A stretch of DNA of 64,000 nt from Dyadobacter sp. CY356 (GTDB lineage Bacteria; Bacteroidota; Bacteroidia; Cytophagales; Spirosomataceae). Below the pieces are notes generated by a model. The model made no database searches. It was not told where the DNA came from and saw nothing but the letters and a program-made list of their open reading frames with translations. Below, one piece after another: positions 34,114-42,917 of this stretch; position 1 is the stretch's first letter, and every line of letters begins with the position of its first letter. The translations under genes and the position numbers were made by a program. The stretch lies in contig NZ_JAJTSZ010000002.1 of the NCBI RefSeq assembly GCF_021440195.1, positions 744,001 to 808,000 of the forward strand, in the 5' to 3' direction.

Positions 34114-34129
34114 CTATACAAAAGTATAG
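34114..34129. promoter_or_regulatory. dyad between the GNAT and YceI genes
   Basis: CTATAC-AAAA-GTATAG is a perfect 6-bp dyad that contains TACTTTTG (minus strand, 34126-34119), a -7 match for the GNAT gene. A third ACTATAC half site occurs around 34136-34142. It could bind a regulator acting on both divergent genes. Confidence 0.4.
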
Positions 34130-34157
34130 GGCTATTACTATACTGGCTTTATAGACC

Positions 34158-34165
34158 TACCTTTG
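34158..34165 (+). promoter_or_regulatory. -7 promoter box of the YceI gene
   Basis: TACCTTTG matches TAnnTTTG, 74 bp before the ATG at 34239. The -33 element is not clear. Confidence 0.45.
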
Positions 34166-34238
34166 GGGCATCATTTAAGATTAGGACTTAACAGTCTTAA
34201 AAAGTACAGTAAGCAATATTAACATTAACTTTTCAAAA

Positions 34239-34772
34239 ATGTCACAAACTACATGGGTTGTTGATAAACTTCACTCCGAAGTTCAATTTAAAGTAAAACA
34301 CCTGGTTATCTCAACGGTTACGGGAGCATTTACATCTTTCAGCGGTCAGGCGACTACCGAAAACGATCAGTTAGAAGATGCAAAAATTGAATTTTCAATC
34401 GATGTAAACAGCGTTTACACAAGTCAGGAAGGTCGCGATGAACATTTAAAGGGAGCGGATTTCTTTGACGCTGAAACATATCCACAAATCACATTTGTAT
34501 CGACTTCGTTCAAAAAAGCAAAAGGTGATGTATACAAGCTGATCGGTAATCTAACGATGAAAGGTGTTACGAATGAGGTGGAACTGGAAGCCGAATACGG
34601 TGGAACTGAGAAAGATCAGTATGGCAATACAAAGATTGGATTTGAAGTAACGGGTACTGTAAACCGGAAGGACTTCGGTGTTTCATTCAACTCACTTACT
34701 GAAACCGGCGGACTTGCTTTGGGTGAAAACATCAAAGTAATTGCCAATATCCAGATCGCAAAACAGGCTTAA
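34239..34772 (+). CDS. YceI family lipid-binding-like protein
   Basis: The 177-residue protein is a complete YceI domain: WVVDKLHSEVQFKVKHLVIS, then the DAETYPQITFVSTSFKK block and GNLTMKGVTNEVELEAEYG, ending in VTGTVNRKDFGVSFN. YceI proteins fold as lipocalin-like barrels that bind polyisoprenoid or fatty-acid ligands and are often stress or acid induced. This copy lacks a signal peptide, so it should be cytosolic, unlike E. coli YceI. A strong terminator follows. Confidence 0.9.
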   Translation: MSQTTWVVDKLHSEVQFKVKHLVISTVTGAFTSFSGQATTENDQLEDAKIEFSIDVNSVYTSQEGRDEHLKGADFFDAETYPQITFVSTSFKKAKGDVYKLIGNLTMKGVTNEVELEAEYGGTEKDQYGNTKIGFEVTGTVNRKDFGVSFNSLTETGGLALGENIKVIANIQIAKQA

Positions 34773-34790
34773 AAAAAAATATATCAATTG

Positions 34791-34835
34791 AAAAACAGCA
34801 CTGCAATTCGCTTAAAGCTTTGCAGTGCTGTTTTT
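34791..34835. terminator. bidirectional terminator between YceI and RND pump genes
   Basis: A perfect 16-bp stem (AAAAACAGCACTGCAA at 34791-34806 with 34820-34835) ends in eight T on the plus strand and has A residues at the other end, so it can serve both convergent genes. Confidence 0.85.
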
Positions 34836-34849
34836 TTTATTGATTACTA

Positions 34850-37800
34850 TCAATGAATCTTGTCGGGATTTAAAGACATAAATTCCAAACTTTCTTCATC
34901 ATTCGCTTCAAGTGAAACCGATGCGATCGACGCATTTTTCTGTCCCCAGGCAAACACCAGCGGCAAAATAAAGAGCGCAGCGAAAGTCGAGGCAATCAGT
35001 CCGCCAACTACTGCGCGCCCCAGAGGAGAAGACTGATCACCCGCCTCACCAAGTCCGCTGGCCATAGGAAGCATACCTACAACCATTGCAAGAGAAGTCA
35101 TCACAATTGGCCTCATCCGGAGCGCCGCCGCTTCTTTGGCAGATGCCAATGCATTGCCATTCACCAATCTAAGCTGTTCAGCGTTGGTAATTAACAAAAC
35201 CGCATTGGAAATGGATACACCAACCGACATGATAATACCCATGTACGATTGAAGGTTTAACGTCGATCCCGTAGCAAGCAACATGGCAAGTGCACCCAAA
35301 ATTACCGCGGGAACTGTTGTTAAAATAATAGCAGAAACCCTGAATGACTGGAAGTTCGCTGCAAGCATTAAAAATATCACGACAATAGCGACCAGCAGTC
35401 CACTTTGCAAACTGCTTAAAGTATCCGTCAACGTAGAGCTCATCCCGATTTGTTCCACAGTAATCCCTCTTGGAAGTTCTCCAAGCGCGGCAATTGCTTT
35501 TTGAACATCTACCGTTGCAGCACCAAGATCTTTATCGTTCAAATTGGCCGTTACGGTAAGTATCGGCAGAGCGCCCAGGTTATCATTTTCACCATAGGTT
35601 GTGTCGAGTTTTATTGTAGCCACATCACTTAGTACCGGTCTGCTGGTATTTTTTAAAAGTGGTATCTCCCCTATTTCATCCAGAGAATTCATTTGATTTT
35701 CAGGAATCTGAACCTGGACACTATAACTCAAACCACTTTTCTCATCCACCCAAATATTCTTTTCTGTGTACCGGGATGATGATGTGGAGGTTGTCATTGA
35801 TCTTGAAACATCTGTCATGTCGGTGCCGAGCTGAGCAGCCCGGATGCGATCCACTTCAATATTAATAGCAGGATATTTATTGGATTGCCCCAGCTGAATA
35901 TCACGCATGTAGCTGATTTTTGACAGCTCCACCATCAGCTTCCTGGCATACTGTTCATTAAGTTTTTTGTTTCTTCCACCAAAACGAATTTCGACAGGTG
36001 TTGGAGACCCCTGACTTAAAATCTTGTCAGTCAACTCCATAGGTTCAAAAGAAAGACTTACGTCTGGAATAGCGGCACGAACCTGGCTCCTGATTTTTTC
36101 TTTTAACGCATCCAGATTCGTTTTGTAATCTTCATTAAGAGCGACCTGTAAAACTGCTTCCTGAGGACCAGCCATCCAGAGATAAATCGGATTGGAAGAA
36201 AATAGCGATGGATGTTGTCCTACATATGCAGAAGTTACTGAAACATTTTCAGGTCCTACAATATTTTTGATGATCCGGATCATACCCAACGTTTTCTCCT
36301 CCGTTCTCTCAATCCGGGTGCCCTCGGCGGCGCGAAGCCTTACCTGAAACTGTGAGCCATTTACTTTTGGAAGAACGTCTTTTCCAATGATTGATAATAA
36401 AAATGCCGTTAAGGCAATGGTAATGACCAGATAGGAAATTACGATTGGTTTTCTCAACGGCAGAGTCCTGTCAATAAATCTTAAAAACCGCAAACGAAGT
36501 TTCTCAAACCGCGACAGCTTTTCCTCCGGCGCGTCATGTGCTTTGGCCTTATGTCCTTTCATGATCCAGTTCGCCATAACCGGCACAAATGTCTGGGACA
36601 AAAAATACGAAACGATCATGCTGAAACCTATTGCCAGGGCAAGCGGAAGGAATAGCGATCCGGGAATCCCACCCATTGTAAAAGCCGGCGCAAAAACGGC
36701 CAGAATGCAAAAAAGGATCAGAAGTTTCGGAAAGGCAATTTCCCGGCATGCGTCCCAGATGGCGAGCCGCTTGGGTTTCCCCATATCCAGATGCTGGTGA
36801 ATATTTTCGATCGTTACGGTACTTTCATCAACCAATATCCCGATAGCGAGGGCCAACCCACTCAAAGTCATAATGTTAATGGTTTGTCCAAATAGATTCA
36901 GAAACAAAACACCTGCAATTATTGACGTTGGAATTGTCAGGATTACGATCAAGGCACCCCGTGGATCTCCCAAAAACAACAGCACCATCAAACCGGTCAA
37001 AACTGCACCAAGGGCACCTTCTGTGATAAGACTTTTTACGGAGTTAATTACATAGACAGACTGGTCAAACTCATAAGTCAAATGTACATCCGCAGGTAGT
37101 AAGGCCTGCATTTTGGGTAAATTGGCTTTCAATTTCTGAACAACTTCCCAGGTTGACGCATCTGCACTTTTAGCAATACTTAAATAAACCGAACGTTTGC
37201 CATTAACCAATCCATAACCAACCGTGATATCGGCAGCATCTTCAACCGTGGCCACATCACGCAAATAAAGATTTTGAACGCCGCCTTTGAATAGAGGAAT
37301 ATCTGCAAAATCTTTAATGTTATGGATTGTCGTATTGGTAGGTGTGATATAATTTTTGCTTCCTACCCGGACATTTCCGGAAGGAGCCGTCTGATTATTA
37401 ACACGGATTGCTTCAACAAGTTGGTCCGGAGTCATATTGTGTGATCTGAGAAGGTCAGGATCTGCTTTTATGACAATAGTCCGGATGTTCCCTCCAAATG
37501 GCGGTGCTGAAACAAGACCGGGAATCGTTGTAAAAGAAGACCTCACATAGGTATTCGCAAGATCAAGAAGTTCGTTATTTCCCCTGATATCGCTACTTAC
37601 GATAAGCTCGCCAATGGGCAAGGTTGACGCATCAAAACGGATGATAAATGGCGGCTGGGAACCCGGCGGAAAAATTGCCTGAGCCCTGTTACATGAGGCG
37701 CTTACTTCCGCAGCGGCCTGTGCCATGTTGGTACCCGGATAAAAATTGACCTTAATTAATGTTAAACCCTGAATGTTTTTTGTTTCGATACTTTTAATAC

Positions 37801-38026
37801 CGTTTACATACAAAAGTAGATTGATGTAGGGTTTGGCAAAAAAAGTTTCCATCTGATTAGGCGTATAACCTCCAAACGGGTGAGATATATACAAAACCGG
37901 CATATCAAGTTTTGGAAAAATATCAATCTTGATATTGCGCAGCGCATTTATCCCGAAAAACAGCATGGTCGCTACAATCACCATTACGGTAATTGGTTTC
38001 CTTAATGCTAAAAGAATTAAATTCAT
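34850..38026 (-). CDS. RND family efflux pump permease (AcrB/CzcA type)
   Basis: The 1058-residue protein has the RND plan: TM1 near the N-terminus, two large periplasmic loops (about 35-335 and 560-855), and helix bundles before and after. TM4 holds GLALAIGILVDESTVTIENI, with D-E where drug pumps have the D-D proton relay pair. It should be a proton-driven exporter in the inner membrane. No membrane-fusion protein or outer-membrane channel gene is adjacent, so these partners must be encoded elsewhere. It lies 175 bp downstream of a TetR gene on the same strand. Confidence 0.9.
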   Translation of the reverse strand: MNLILLALRKPITVMVIVATMLFFGINALRNIKIDIFPKLDMPVLYISHPFGGYTPNQMETFFAKPYINLLLYVNGIKSIETKNIQGLTLIKVNFYPGTNMAQAAAEVSASCNRAQAIFPPGSQPPFIIRFDASTLPIGELIVSSDIRGNNELLDLANTYVRSSFTTIPGLVSAPPFGGNIRTIVIKADPDLLRSHNMTPDQLVEAIRVNNQTAPSGNVRVGSKNYITPTNTTIHNIKDFADIPLFKGGVQNLYLRDVATVEDAADITVGYGLVNGKRSVYLSIAKSADASTWEVVQKLKANLPKMQALLPADVHLTYEFDQSVYVINSVKSLITEGALGAVLTGLMVLLFLGDPRGALIVILTIPTSIIAGVLFLNLFGQTINIMTLSGLALAIGILVDESTVTIENIHQHLDMGKPKRLAIWDACREIAFPKLLILFCILAVFAPAFTMGGIPGSLFLPLALAIGFSMIVSYFLSQTFVPVMANWIMKGHKAKAHDAPEEKLSRFEKLRLRFLRFIDRTLPLRKPIVISYLVITIALTAFLLSIIGKDVLPKVNGSQFQVRLRAAEGTRIERTEEKTLGMIRIIKNIVGPENVSVTSAYVGQHPSLFSSNPIYLWMAGPQEAVLQVALNEDYKTNLDALKEKIRSQVRAAIPDVSLSFEPMELTDKILSQGSPTPVEIRFGGRNKKLNEQYARKLMVELSKISYMRDIQLGQSNKYPAINIEVDRIRAAQLGTDMTDVSRSMTTSTSSSRYTEKNIWVDEKSGLSYSVQVQIPENQMNSLDEIGEIPLLKNTSRPVLSDVATIKLDTTYGENDNLGALPILTVTANLNDKDLGAATVDVQKAIAALGELPRGITVEQIGMSSTLTDTLSSLQSGLLVAIVVIFLMLAANFQSFRVSAIILTTVPAVILGALAMLLATGSTLNLQSYMGIIMSVGVSISNAVLLITNAEQLRLVNGNALASAKEAAALRMRPIVMTSLAMVVGMLPMASGLGEAGDQSSPLGRAVVGGLIASTFAALFILPLVFAWGQKNASIASVSLEANDEESLEFMSLNPDKIH

Positions 38027-38201
38027 GATAGAGTGAATGAATAGGAAATAGGAAGAATTCGGATATTATCGAAAAAATTTACAAATAGATATTTAAAATT
38101 GCACTAAATTAAGGATACGAATCGGGTTACTGATATGATTACTAATTTAATTCAAGATCAGTTTACTCTAACATTAAATTGTAACTGTGCATTTATTATA
38201 A

Positions 38202-38795
38202 TCAAATTTTAATAGCAGGTTGTGGAAAAGAATCCTGCAAAAGTTTTTCTGCAATTGCCTTCGCCGCCAACATAGATTCCTGATTTTTATAAATTGATCC
38301 GCTTACCGTTGCTCCTTCTAAAAGAAAAAATAATGCATCGCTGAGCATCGTGTGTGATAATACCTGATTGTTTTGAGGCAAGTTTCCAACAATGCTATCA
38401 ATAAAAAACTTCAATCTGCTTTTTTGATGACTAACAGCGTCGAATACCACAAGATCCTGACGGGAAACTTCCGCACTGATTTTTATAAACTGACAACCTC
38501 CAAATCCTCGCTTGTTTTGTCTTTCCATCCTGAAATCAAAAAGCGCAAGCAGCTTGTGTTTAGGGTCGAAAAAATTTGCAGTAAATTCTTCCATTTCCTT
38601 ATACCAAACATCCTCAGCCTCTTTTAGATAAGCAAGCAAAAGATCTGTTTTGGAATCAAAATGATTGTAAAGTGATGCCCGCGCAATATCAGCCTCTTCA
38701 ATGATCTGATTGATCCCTGTCAGATTGTATCCCTGCTCATAAAATAATCTTGAAGCCACTTTAAGTATCCGCTCACGTACCGCTGATTTTTTCAT
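38202..38795 (-). CDS. TetR/AcrR family transcriptional repressor
   Basis: The 197-residue protein has an N-terminal TetR helix-turn-helix (RERILKVASRLFYEQGYNLT, then EADIARASLYNHFDSKTDLL) and a ligand-binding C-terminal domain that resembles the TetR_C group of stress-linked repressors, with GFGGCQFIKISAEVS and its cysteine. It precedes the RND gene and probably represses it and itself. The dyad ATAGAC-AA-GTCTAT about 28 bp upstream of its start is a good operator candidate. Confidence 0.9.
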   Translation of the reverse strand: MKKSAVRERILKVASRLFYEQGYNLTGINQIIEEADIARASLYNHFDSKTDLLLAYLKEAEDVWYKEMEEFTANFFDPKHKLLALFDFRMERQNKRGFGGCQFIKISAEVSRQDLVVFDAVSHQKSRLKFFIDSIVGNLPQNNQVLSHTMLSDALFFLLEGATVSGSIYKNQESMLAAKAIAEKLLQDSFPQPAIKI

Positions 38796-38822
38796 TTTAT
38801 AAAACTAATACGAAAATATTAT

Positions 38823-38836
38823 ATAGACAAGTCTAT
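38823..38836. promoter_or_regulatory. candidate TetR operator dyad
   Basis: ATAGAC-AA-GTCTAT is a perfect 6-bp dyad in the leader/promoter of the TetR gene. TAGACnnGTCTA is a form bound by several TetR-family repressors. A further GTCTA half site is at 38864. Confidence 0.55.
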
Positions 38837-38890
38837 CTGTTTTTAAAAGCGATTGATATTTCAGTCTATTGAAATATTAAGTTCCTACAA

Positions 38891-38931
38891 AAAAAGTCAC
38901 CCGCTGAATAAACATCAACGGGTGACTTTTT
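38891..38931 (-). terminator. intrinsic terminator of the catalase operon
   Basis: The stem AAAAAGTCACCCG (38891-38903) with its exact complement at 38919-38931 lies just past the catalase stop on the minus strand and ends in a T run in that direction. Confidence 0.85.
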
Positions 38932-38947
38932 CATCAATTAAAAGCTG

Positions 38948-41137
38948 TTAAGCCGGTATTTTTCTTGGTTTTTCACGTTCCCAGAAACGGTGCTGCTCAA
39001 TAGCCAGAACAAATTTTTCTGCCAACTGCGCCGCGTCATCACTCACGATCACACCTTCCGCAAGGACATTTTCCTCAGTGAAATCTGCCGGAAGTTTTTT
39101 GATGAAATAGGTTGCTTCCAAAACCTGAATGGCCTGAGCATCTGCTGCAATCGCTTTACAATGTTTAAAGGCCTGGTTTAAGAAATGGATCGCATCTGCT
39201 TCCGCTTCCACAGTTGCAACGCTGTTGGTACCACCTGGCACATATACTGCATCATAAAGTACCGAGGCGGCTGTTAAATAACTTTGCGATACCGGTAGCT
39301 GCTCATCATCCTCAGTCAGGACATAACCCAGTCTCGGTGCGATAATCTCAACAATGGCTCCTTCTGCTTCCAAAGCATTTTTAACAGTGTTAAGTGATTT
39401 TCCATCAACACCATCCGCAGTAAGGAATGCGATTTTACGCGTTTCGATACTATCCTTCGGCGTGTTTGCCATACTTAATGCCTCAGATTTTAGAAGTGAA
39501 CCTTCTACCATGGCTGAATCATAATCCGCTGGATCAGCATCGGCAGGCATACTATGATTTAAAGGCAACGCAGGATCCTGTGGAACCGGAATACGAAGTG
39601 CAAATGCAACTTCCGCCGCCAGGTTACCATCTATCAGTGATAGAATCCCTAACATCCTTTCACGGATGGCTGCGGTTTTTACTTTGCCAAGCTCAAAACT
39701 TAATGCGTCAACAATATGATTTTTTTCAGGATCAGACTGGCTGTTAAAGAATAATCGGGCCTGAGAGAAGTGGTCCAAAAAGCTTTTGCTTCTAGATCTG
39801 ATTTTTTTGGAATCAATACGTTCCGGATAAGAAACAAACCCACCTTCCGACTCCTTCACCTGTGCAGGATCATTTCCTCCAAGAGAATTTGGACTGTAAC
39901 TTACTTTCCCCTTGTTAATCGTCTGGCGCATATGGCCGTCACGCTGGTTGTTATACACACCCACAACCGGTCTGTTGATCGGGATTTCCTGAAAATTTGG
40001 CCCTCCCAAGCGAAGTAATTGTGTATCAGTATAGGAGAATAAACGTCCCTGCAAAAGCGGATCATTTGTAAAATCAATTCCCGGCACTATATGTCCTAAG
40101 TGGAAAGCTACCTGTTCAGTTTCTGCAAAAAAGTTATCAGGATTACGATTCATCGTCATTTTACCAATGCGCTGCACAGGAACCAGTTCCTCGGGAACTA
40201 GTTTCGTGGAATCCAGCAGGTCAAAGTCGTACTTGAATTCGTCTTCCTCAGGGATTATCTGGACACCTAGCTCCCACTCAGGAAATGCACCACTTTCAAT
40301 GGCATCCCAAAGGTCGCGACGGTGGAAATCAGGATCTTTACCTGAAATAATCTGTGCTTCATCCCATGCCACAGCGTGAACACCAAGTATAGGTTTCCAA
40401 TGGAATTTGACAAAACTTGAAACGCCTTCCTTGTTTATAAAGCGGAATGTATGAACGCCAAAACCCTCCATCATCCTGTAACTTCTTGGTAACGCACGGT
40501 CGCTCATGGCCCACATGATCATGTGTGCAGATTCCGGCATTAAAGAAATAAAATCCCAGAATGTATCATGCGCGGAAGCTGCCTGAGGCATTTCGCTATC
40601 CGGTTCTGGTTTAACCGCATGTATCAAGTCAGGAAATTTAATAGCATCCTGAATAAAAAACACGGGCATATTATTACCTACCAGGTCAAAATTACCTTCC
40701 TGTGTATAAAAACGAACCGCAAAACCTCGTACGTCTCTGGCAAGATCCGTAGAACCCTTTGAACCGGCAACCGTCGAAAAACGCACAAATACAGGCGTTT
40801 CAATAGAAGGATCTAATAGAAACTGCGCTTTTGTTACGTCAGACAGAGATTCGTAAACCTTAAAGACGCCGTGGGCTCCCGAACCGCGTGCATGCACTAC
40901 ACGTTCAGGAATACGCTCATGGTCAAAATGCGTAATTTTTTCGCGAAGAATAAAATCTTCCAGAAGTGACGCTCCGCGGTCGCCTGCCTTTAGAGAATTC
41001 TGGTCGTCATTGATTTTCAAACCAGTATTGGTTGTCATCGACTGACCAGCTGCATCATTTGTAAATGGTTGCAGTTTGGAAACTTTATCATTGTCGAGCT
41101 GCTCGCCCGAATCTGTGAATGTCTGTTCGTTTGCCAT
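38948..41137 (-). CDS. katE: large-subunit monofunctional catalase (HPII/KatE type)
   Basis: The 729-residue protein has the length and layout of clade 2 large catalases: an extended N-terminus, the catalase core and a DJ-1/GATase-like C-terminal domain (from about 570, RKIAFLTADGVDGKSLNTVK, YVPGGTNSVATVEAEADAI). The catalytic H82 is in RVVHARGSGAHGVF, the Asn in LVGNNMPVFFIQD, and the heme-ligand Tyr in RLFSYTDTQ. It removes H2O2 in the cytosol. It is the second gene of an operon with a DUF892 protein (21-bp gap), which points to stress or stationary-phase control. Confidence 0.95.
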   Translation of the reverse strand: MANEQTFTDSGEQLDNDKVSKLQPFTNDAAGQSMTTNTGLKINDDQNSLKAGDRGASLLEDFILREKITHFDHERIPERVVHARGSGAHGVFKVYESLSDVTKAQFLLDPSIETPVFVRFSTVAGSKGSTDLARDVRGFAVRFYTQEGNFDLVGNNMPVFFIQDAIKFPDLIHAVKPEPDSEMPQAASAHDTFWDFISLMPESAHMIMWAMSDRALPRSYRMMEGFGVHTFRFINKEGVSSFVKFHWKPILGVHAVAWDEAQIISGKDPDFHRRDLWDAIESGAFPEWELGVQIIPEEDEFKYDFDLLDSTKLVPEELVPVQRIGKMTMNRNPDNFFAETEQVAFHLGHIVPGIDFTNDPLLQGRLFSYTDTQLLRLGGPNFQEIPINRPVVGVYNNQRDGHMRQTINKGKVSYSPNSLGGNDPAQVKESEGGFVSYPERIDSKKIRSRSKSFLDHFSQARLFFNSQSDPEKNHIVDALSFELGKVKTAAIRERMLGILSLIDGNLAAEVAFALRIPVPQDPALPLNHSMPADADPADYDSAMVEGSLLKSEALSMANTPKDSIETRKIAFLTADGVDGKSLNTVKNALEAEGAIVEIIAPRLGYVLTEDDEQLPVSQSYLTAASVLYDAVYVPGGTNSVATVEAEADAIHFLNQAFKHCKAIAADAQAIQVLEATYFIKKLPADFTEENVLAEGVIVSDDAAQLAEKFVLAIEQHRFWEREKPRKIPA

Positions 41138-41158
41138 AAAAATAGGGATGGTGTTAAA

Positions 41159-41710
41159 TTATGCTTCTTCCGAAGCCTTGTAGTTAACCTCGTTTTCTGC
41201 GATTTCAGTAAGCAGTTCGTCAGCCTTTTTTTCTTCTGTCAAAGTCAGATATAAAATTTCTGCTACATCGTCAAGCCCGAGGGTTTTAGCCAACTGCGTT
41301 AGCCCACCATAGGTTGCGATTTCATAATGCTCAACTTTTTGAGAAGCGAGTATAATGCCAACGTCTCTTGTTGCAGTTCCTTCGTCTGTGCTTTCAACAA
41401 TACCTTCGGCTTCTTTTGCAATTCCTTCCATTGCATCACATTTTTTTGCGATTGCCTTTTCGTTAAGCAGGTCAAAAATCTCTTCAAGCCGGCTTACGTG
41501 TTCTTTGGTTTCAGTCAGGTGATTTTCGATAGCCTTGGAAAGTTCTGTGGAACTGGCCGCGCTGATCATTTTCGGCAAGGATTTAACAAGGTGATTTTCT
41601 GCCCAATAGATATCCCGGATACCATCCAAAAATAATTCCATTAGAGCCGGCTCTGCATGAGCCGAAGTTTTAGTCTTGAATTTAGGTTCTGAGCCAGTTT
41701 GATTTTCCAT
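41159..41710 (-). CDS. DUF892 / YciF-like ferritin-fold protein
   Basis: The product of about 183 residues belongs to the DUF892 (YciF-like) ferritin-like group: LFLDGIRDIYWAENHLVKSL near the N-terminus, LTETKEHVSRLEEIFDLL and the HYEIATYGGLTQLAKTL segment, giving E/H residues of a di-metal four-helix bundle. It is commonly found with catalases and stress genes. The open frame reaches a TTG at 41749; the ATG at 41710 (MENQTGSEPKF) is preferred, since a TATATAAT-like box lies just upstream. It heads the catalase operon. Confidence 0.86.
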   Translation of the reverse strand: MENQTGSEPKFKTKTSAHAEPALMELFLDGIRDIYWAENHLVKSLPKMISAASSTELSKAIENHLTETKEHVSRLEEIFDLLNEKAIAKKCDAMEGIAKEAEGIVESTDEGTATRDVGIILASQKVEHYEIATYGGLTQLAKTLGLDDVAEILYLTLTEEKKADELLTEIAENEVNYKASEEA

Positions 41711-42017
41711 GATGACGAATAATTTGTTTGTACGCCGCATTATATACAAAACTGTTCCAGACCTATGGGTTACGTGTAGACCTTAATTTATTAGTAGTCT
41801 CCTGACATCTGGGTAATTCTTGCATCAAATTTTATTCTTCCAGCCGAATATATCATACAAATCATGGCACCTAAATCATTTGATTTTAAGAATGTTGTAT
41901 GAATATAAATGGCGTAGTTCGTCATTGGGCCGTATTTGACTTCTCAAAATGTGGCTGGCAAGGTTTTTGACCTACTGAATCCCATTCGGGATATTTCCTC
42001 CATTTAAATTAATCAAT

Positions 42018-42743
42018 ATGTTTAAACCTCAACTTCATAAGATTTGTTGGCTTATAATCTTGTTACCCGTCACGAAAGTATCTGCCCAGCTCACTGTATT
42101 TAATGTTTCTTCATCCACCATTACAGACAAACGTAAGATCAGCGTTCAACAACAATTTGAAATTCAGGATGAAATAGAATCCTCTACAACGCTCACTTAT
42201 GGGCTGGGCAAAAATTGGGAAGTGGGATTAAATCTTGTCAATGTAGATTATAACATGAAGGAGAAATCTTTGGAAACCAATGATTCCACCACGGCAATCC
42301 CCTATGCACCCTTACTTTTAGCCAATGCTCAAAAAGTTTTTGAACTTAATGATCTTTTGTCCGTCGGCCTGGGTGCCATTGCAGGAACTAACATCACAAG
42401 CTCCCATTCCCGCAAGTTTGTATATTATAGTTATGCAAACCTTTTGGCATCGGCCGGAAATCAGGATCAATATCAGTTTGCGGCCGGGCCATATCTAAGT
42501 AATCACCGGTATTTGAGTGAAGGTGCTTATTACGGTTTTCAGTGCGCCATGGACGCAGGTATCTGGTATAAAAAACTTCATTTAATTGGCGACTGGATTT
42601 CCGGATATCACCAAAAAGGAAGACTTACTGTCGGTATTGAAATATTTCTTACCCAAAGGCTTCCGTTATCTCTGGGCTGGCAGCGTAGCAATGTCGACGG
42701 TTCGCAGGGAGCGGTTTTTCAACTCACGTTTGTACCTCAATAA
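42018..42743 (+). CDS. outer-membrane beta-barrel-like protein of unknown function
   Basis: The 241-residue product has a signal peptide (CWLIILLPVTKVSAQ) and a repetitive amphipathic strand pattern such as TTLTYGLGKNWEVGLNLVNV, YQFAAGPYL and LTVGIEIFLTQRLPLSLGWQ, ending in AVFQLTFVPQ. This suits a barrel of the transporter/porin type seen in Bacteroidota. No family name can be given. It is a single gene with its own terminator. Confidence 0.65.
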   Translation: MFKPQLHKICWLIILLPVTKVSAQLTVFNVSSSTITDKRKISVQQQFEIQDEIESSTTLTYGLGKNWEVGLNLVNVDYNMKEKSLETNDSTTAIPYAPLLLANAQKVFELNDLLSVGLGAIAGTNITSSHSRKFVYYSYANLLASAGNQDQYQFAAGPYLSNHRYLSEGAYYGFQCAMDAGIWYKKLHLIGDWISGYHQKGRLTVGIEIFLTQRLPLSLGWQRSNVDGSQGAVFQLTFVPQ

Positions 42744-42816
42744 TTTGAACCTCTATACCCAACGGTTCGAAAGGAAAACAGATGCAGTTAACACATAGAG
42801 GAAAATAATAATTACG

Positions 42817-42861
42817 AAAAGAGGGAACAATCTGCCGTCATGGCTATTGTTCCCTCTTTTT
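42817..42861 (+). terminator. intrinsic terminator after the outer-membrane protein gene
   Basis: A perfect 15-bp stem (AAAAGAGGGAACAAT at 42817-42831 with 42846-42860) is followed by T residues. Confidence 0.85.
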
Positions 42862-42917
42862 GTATTTTGTAAAAACTATCAGTTCAAATGATAATTAATT
42901 CACTGGTTGAAAAGACA

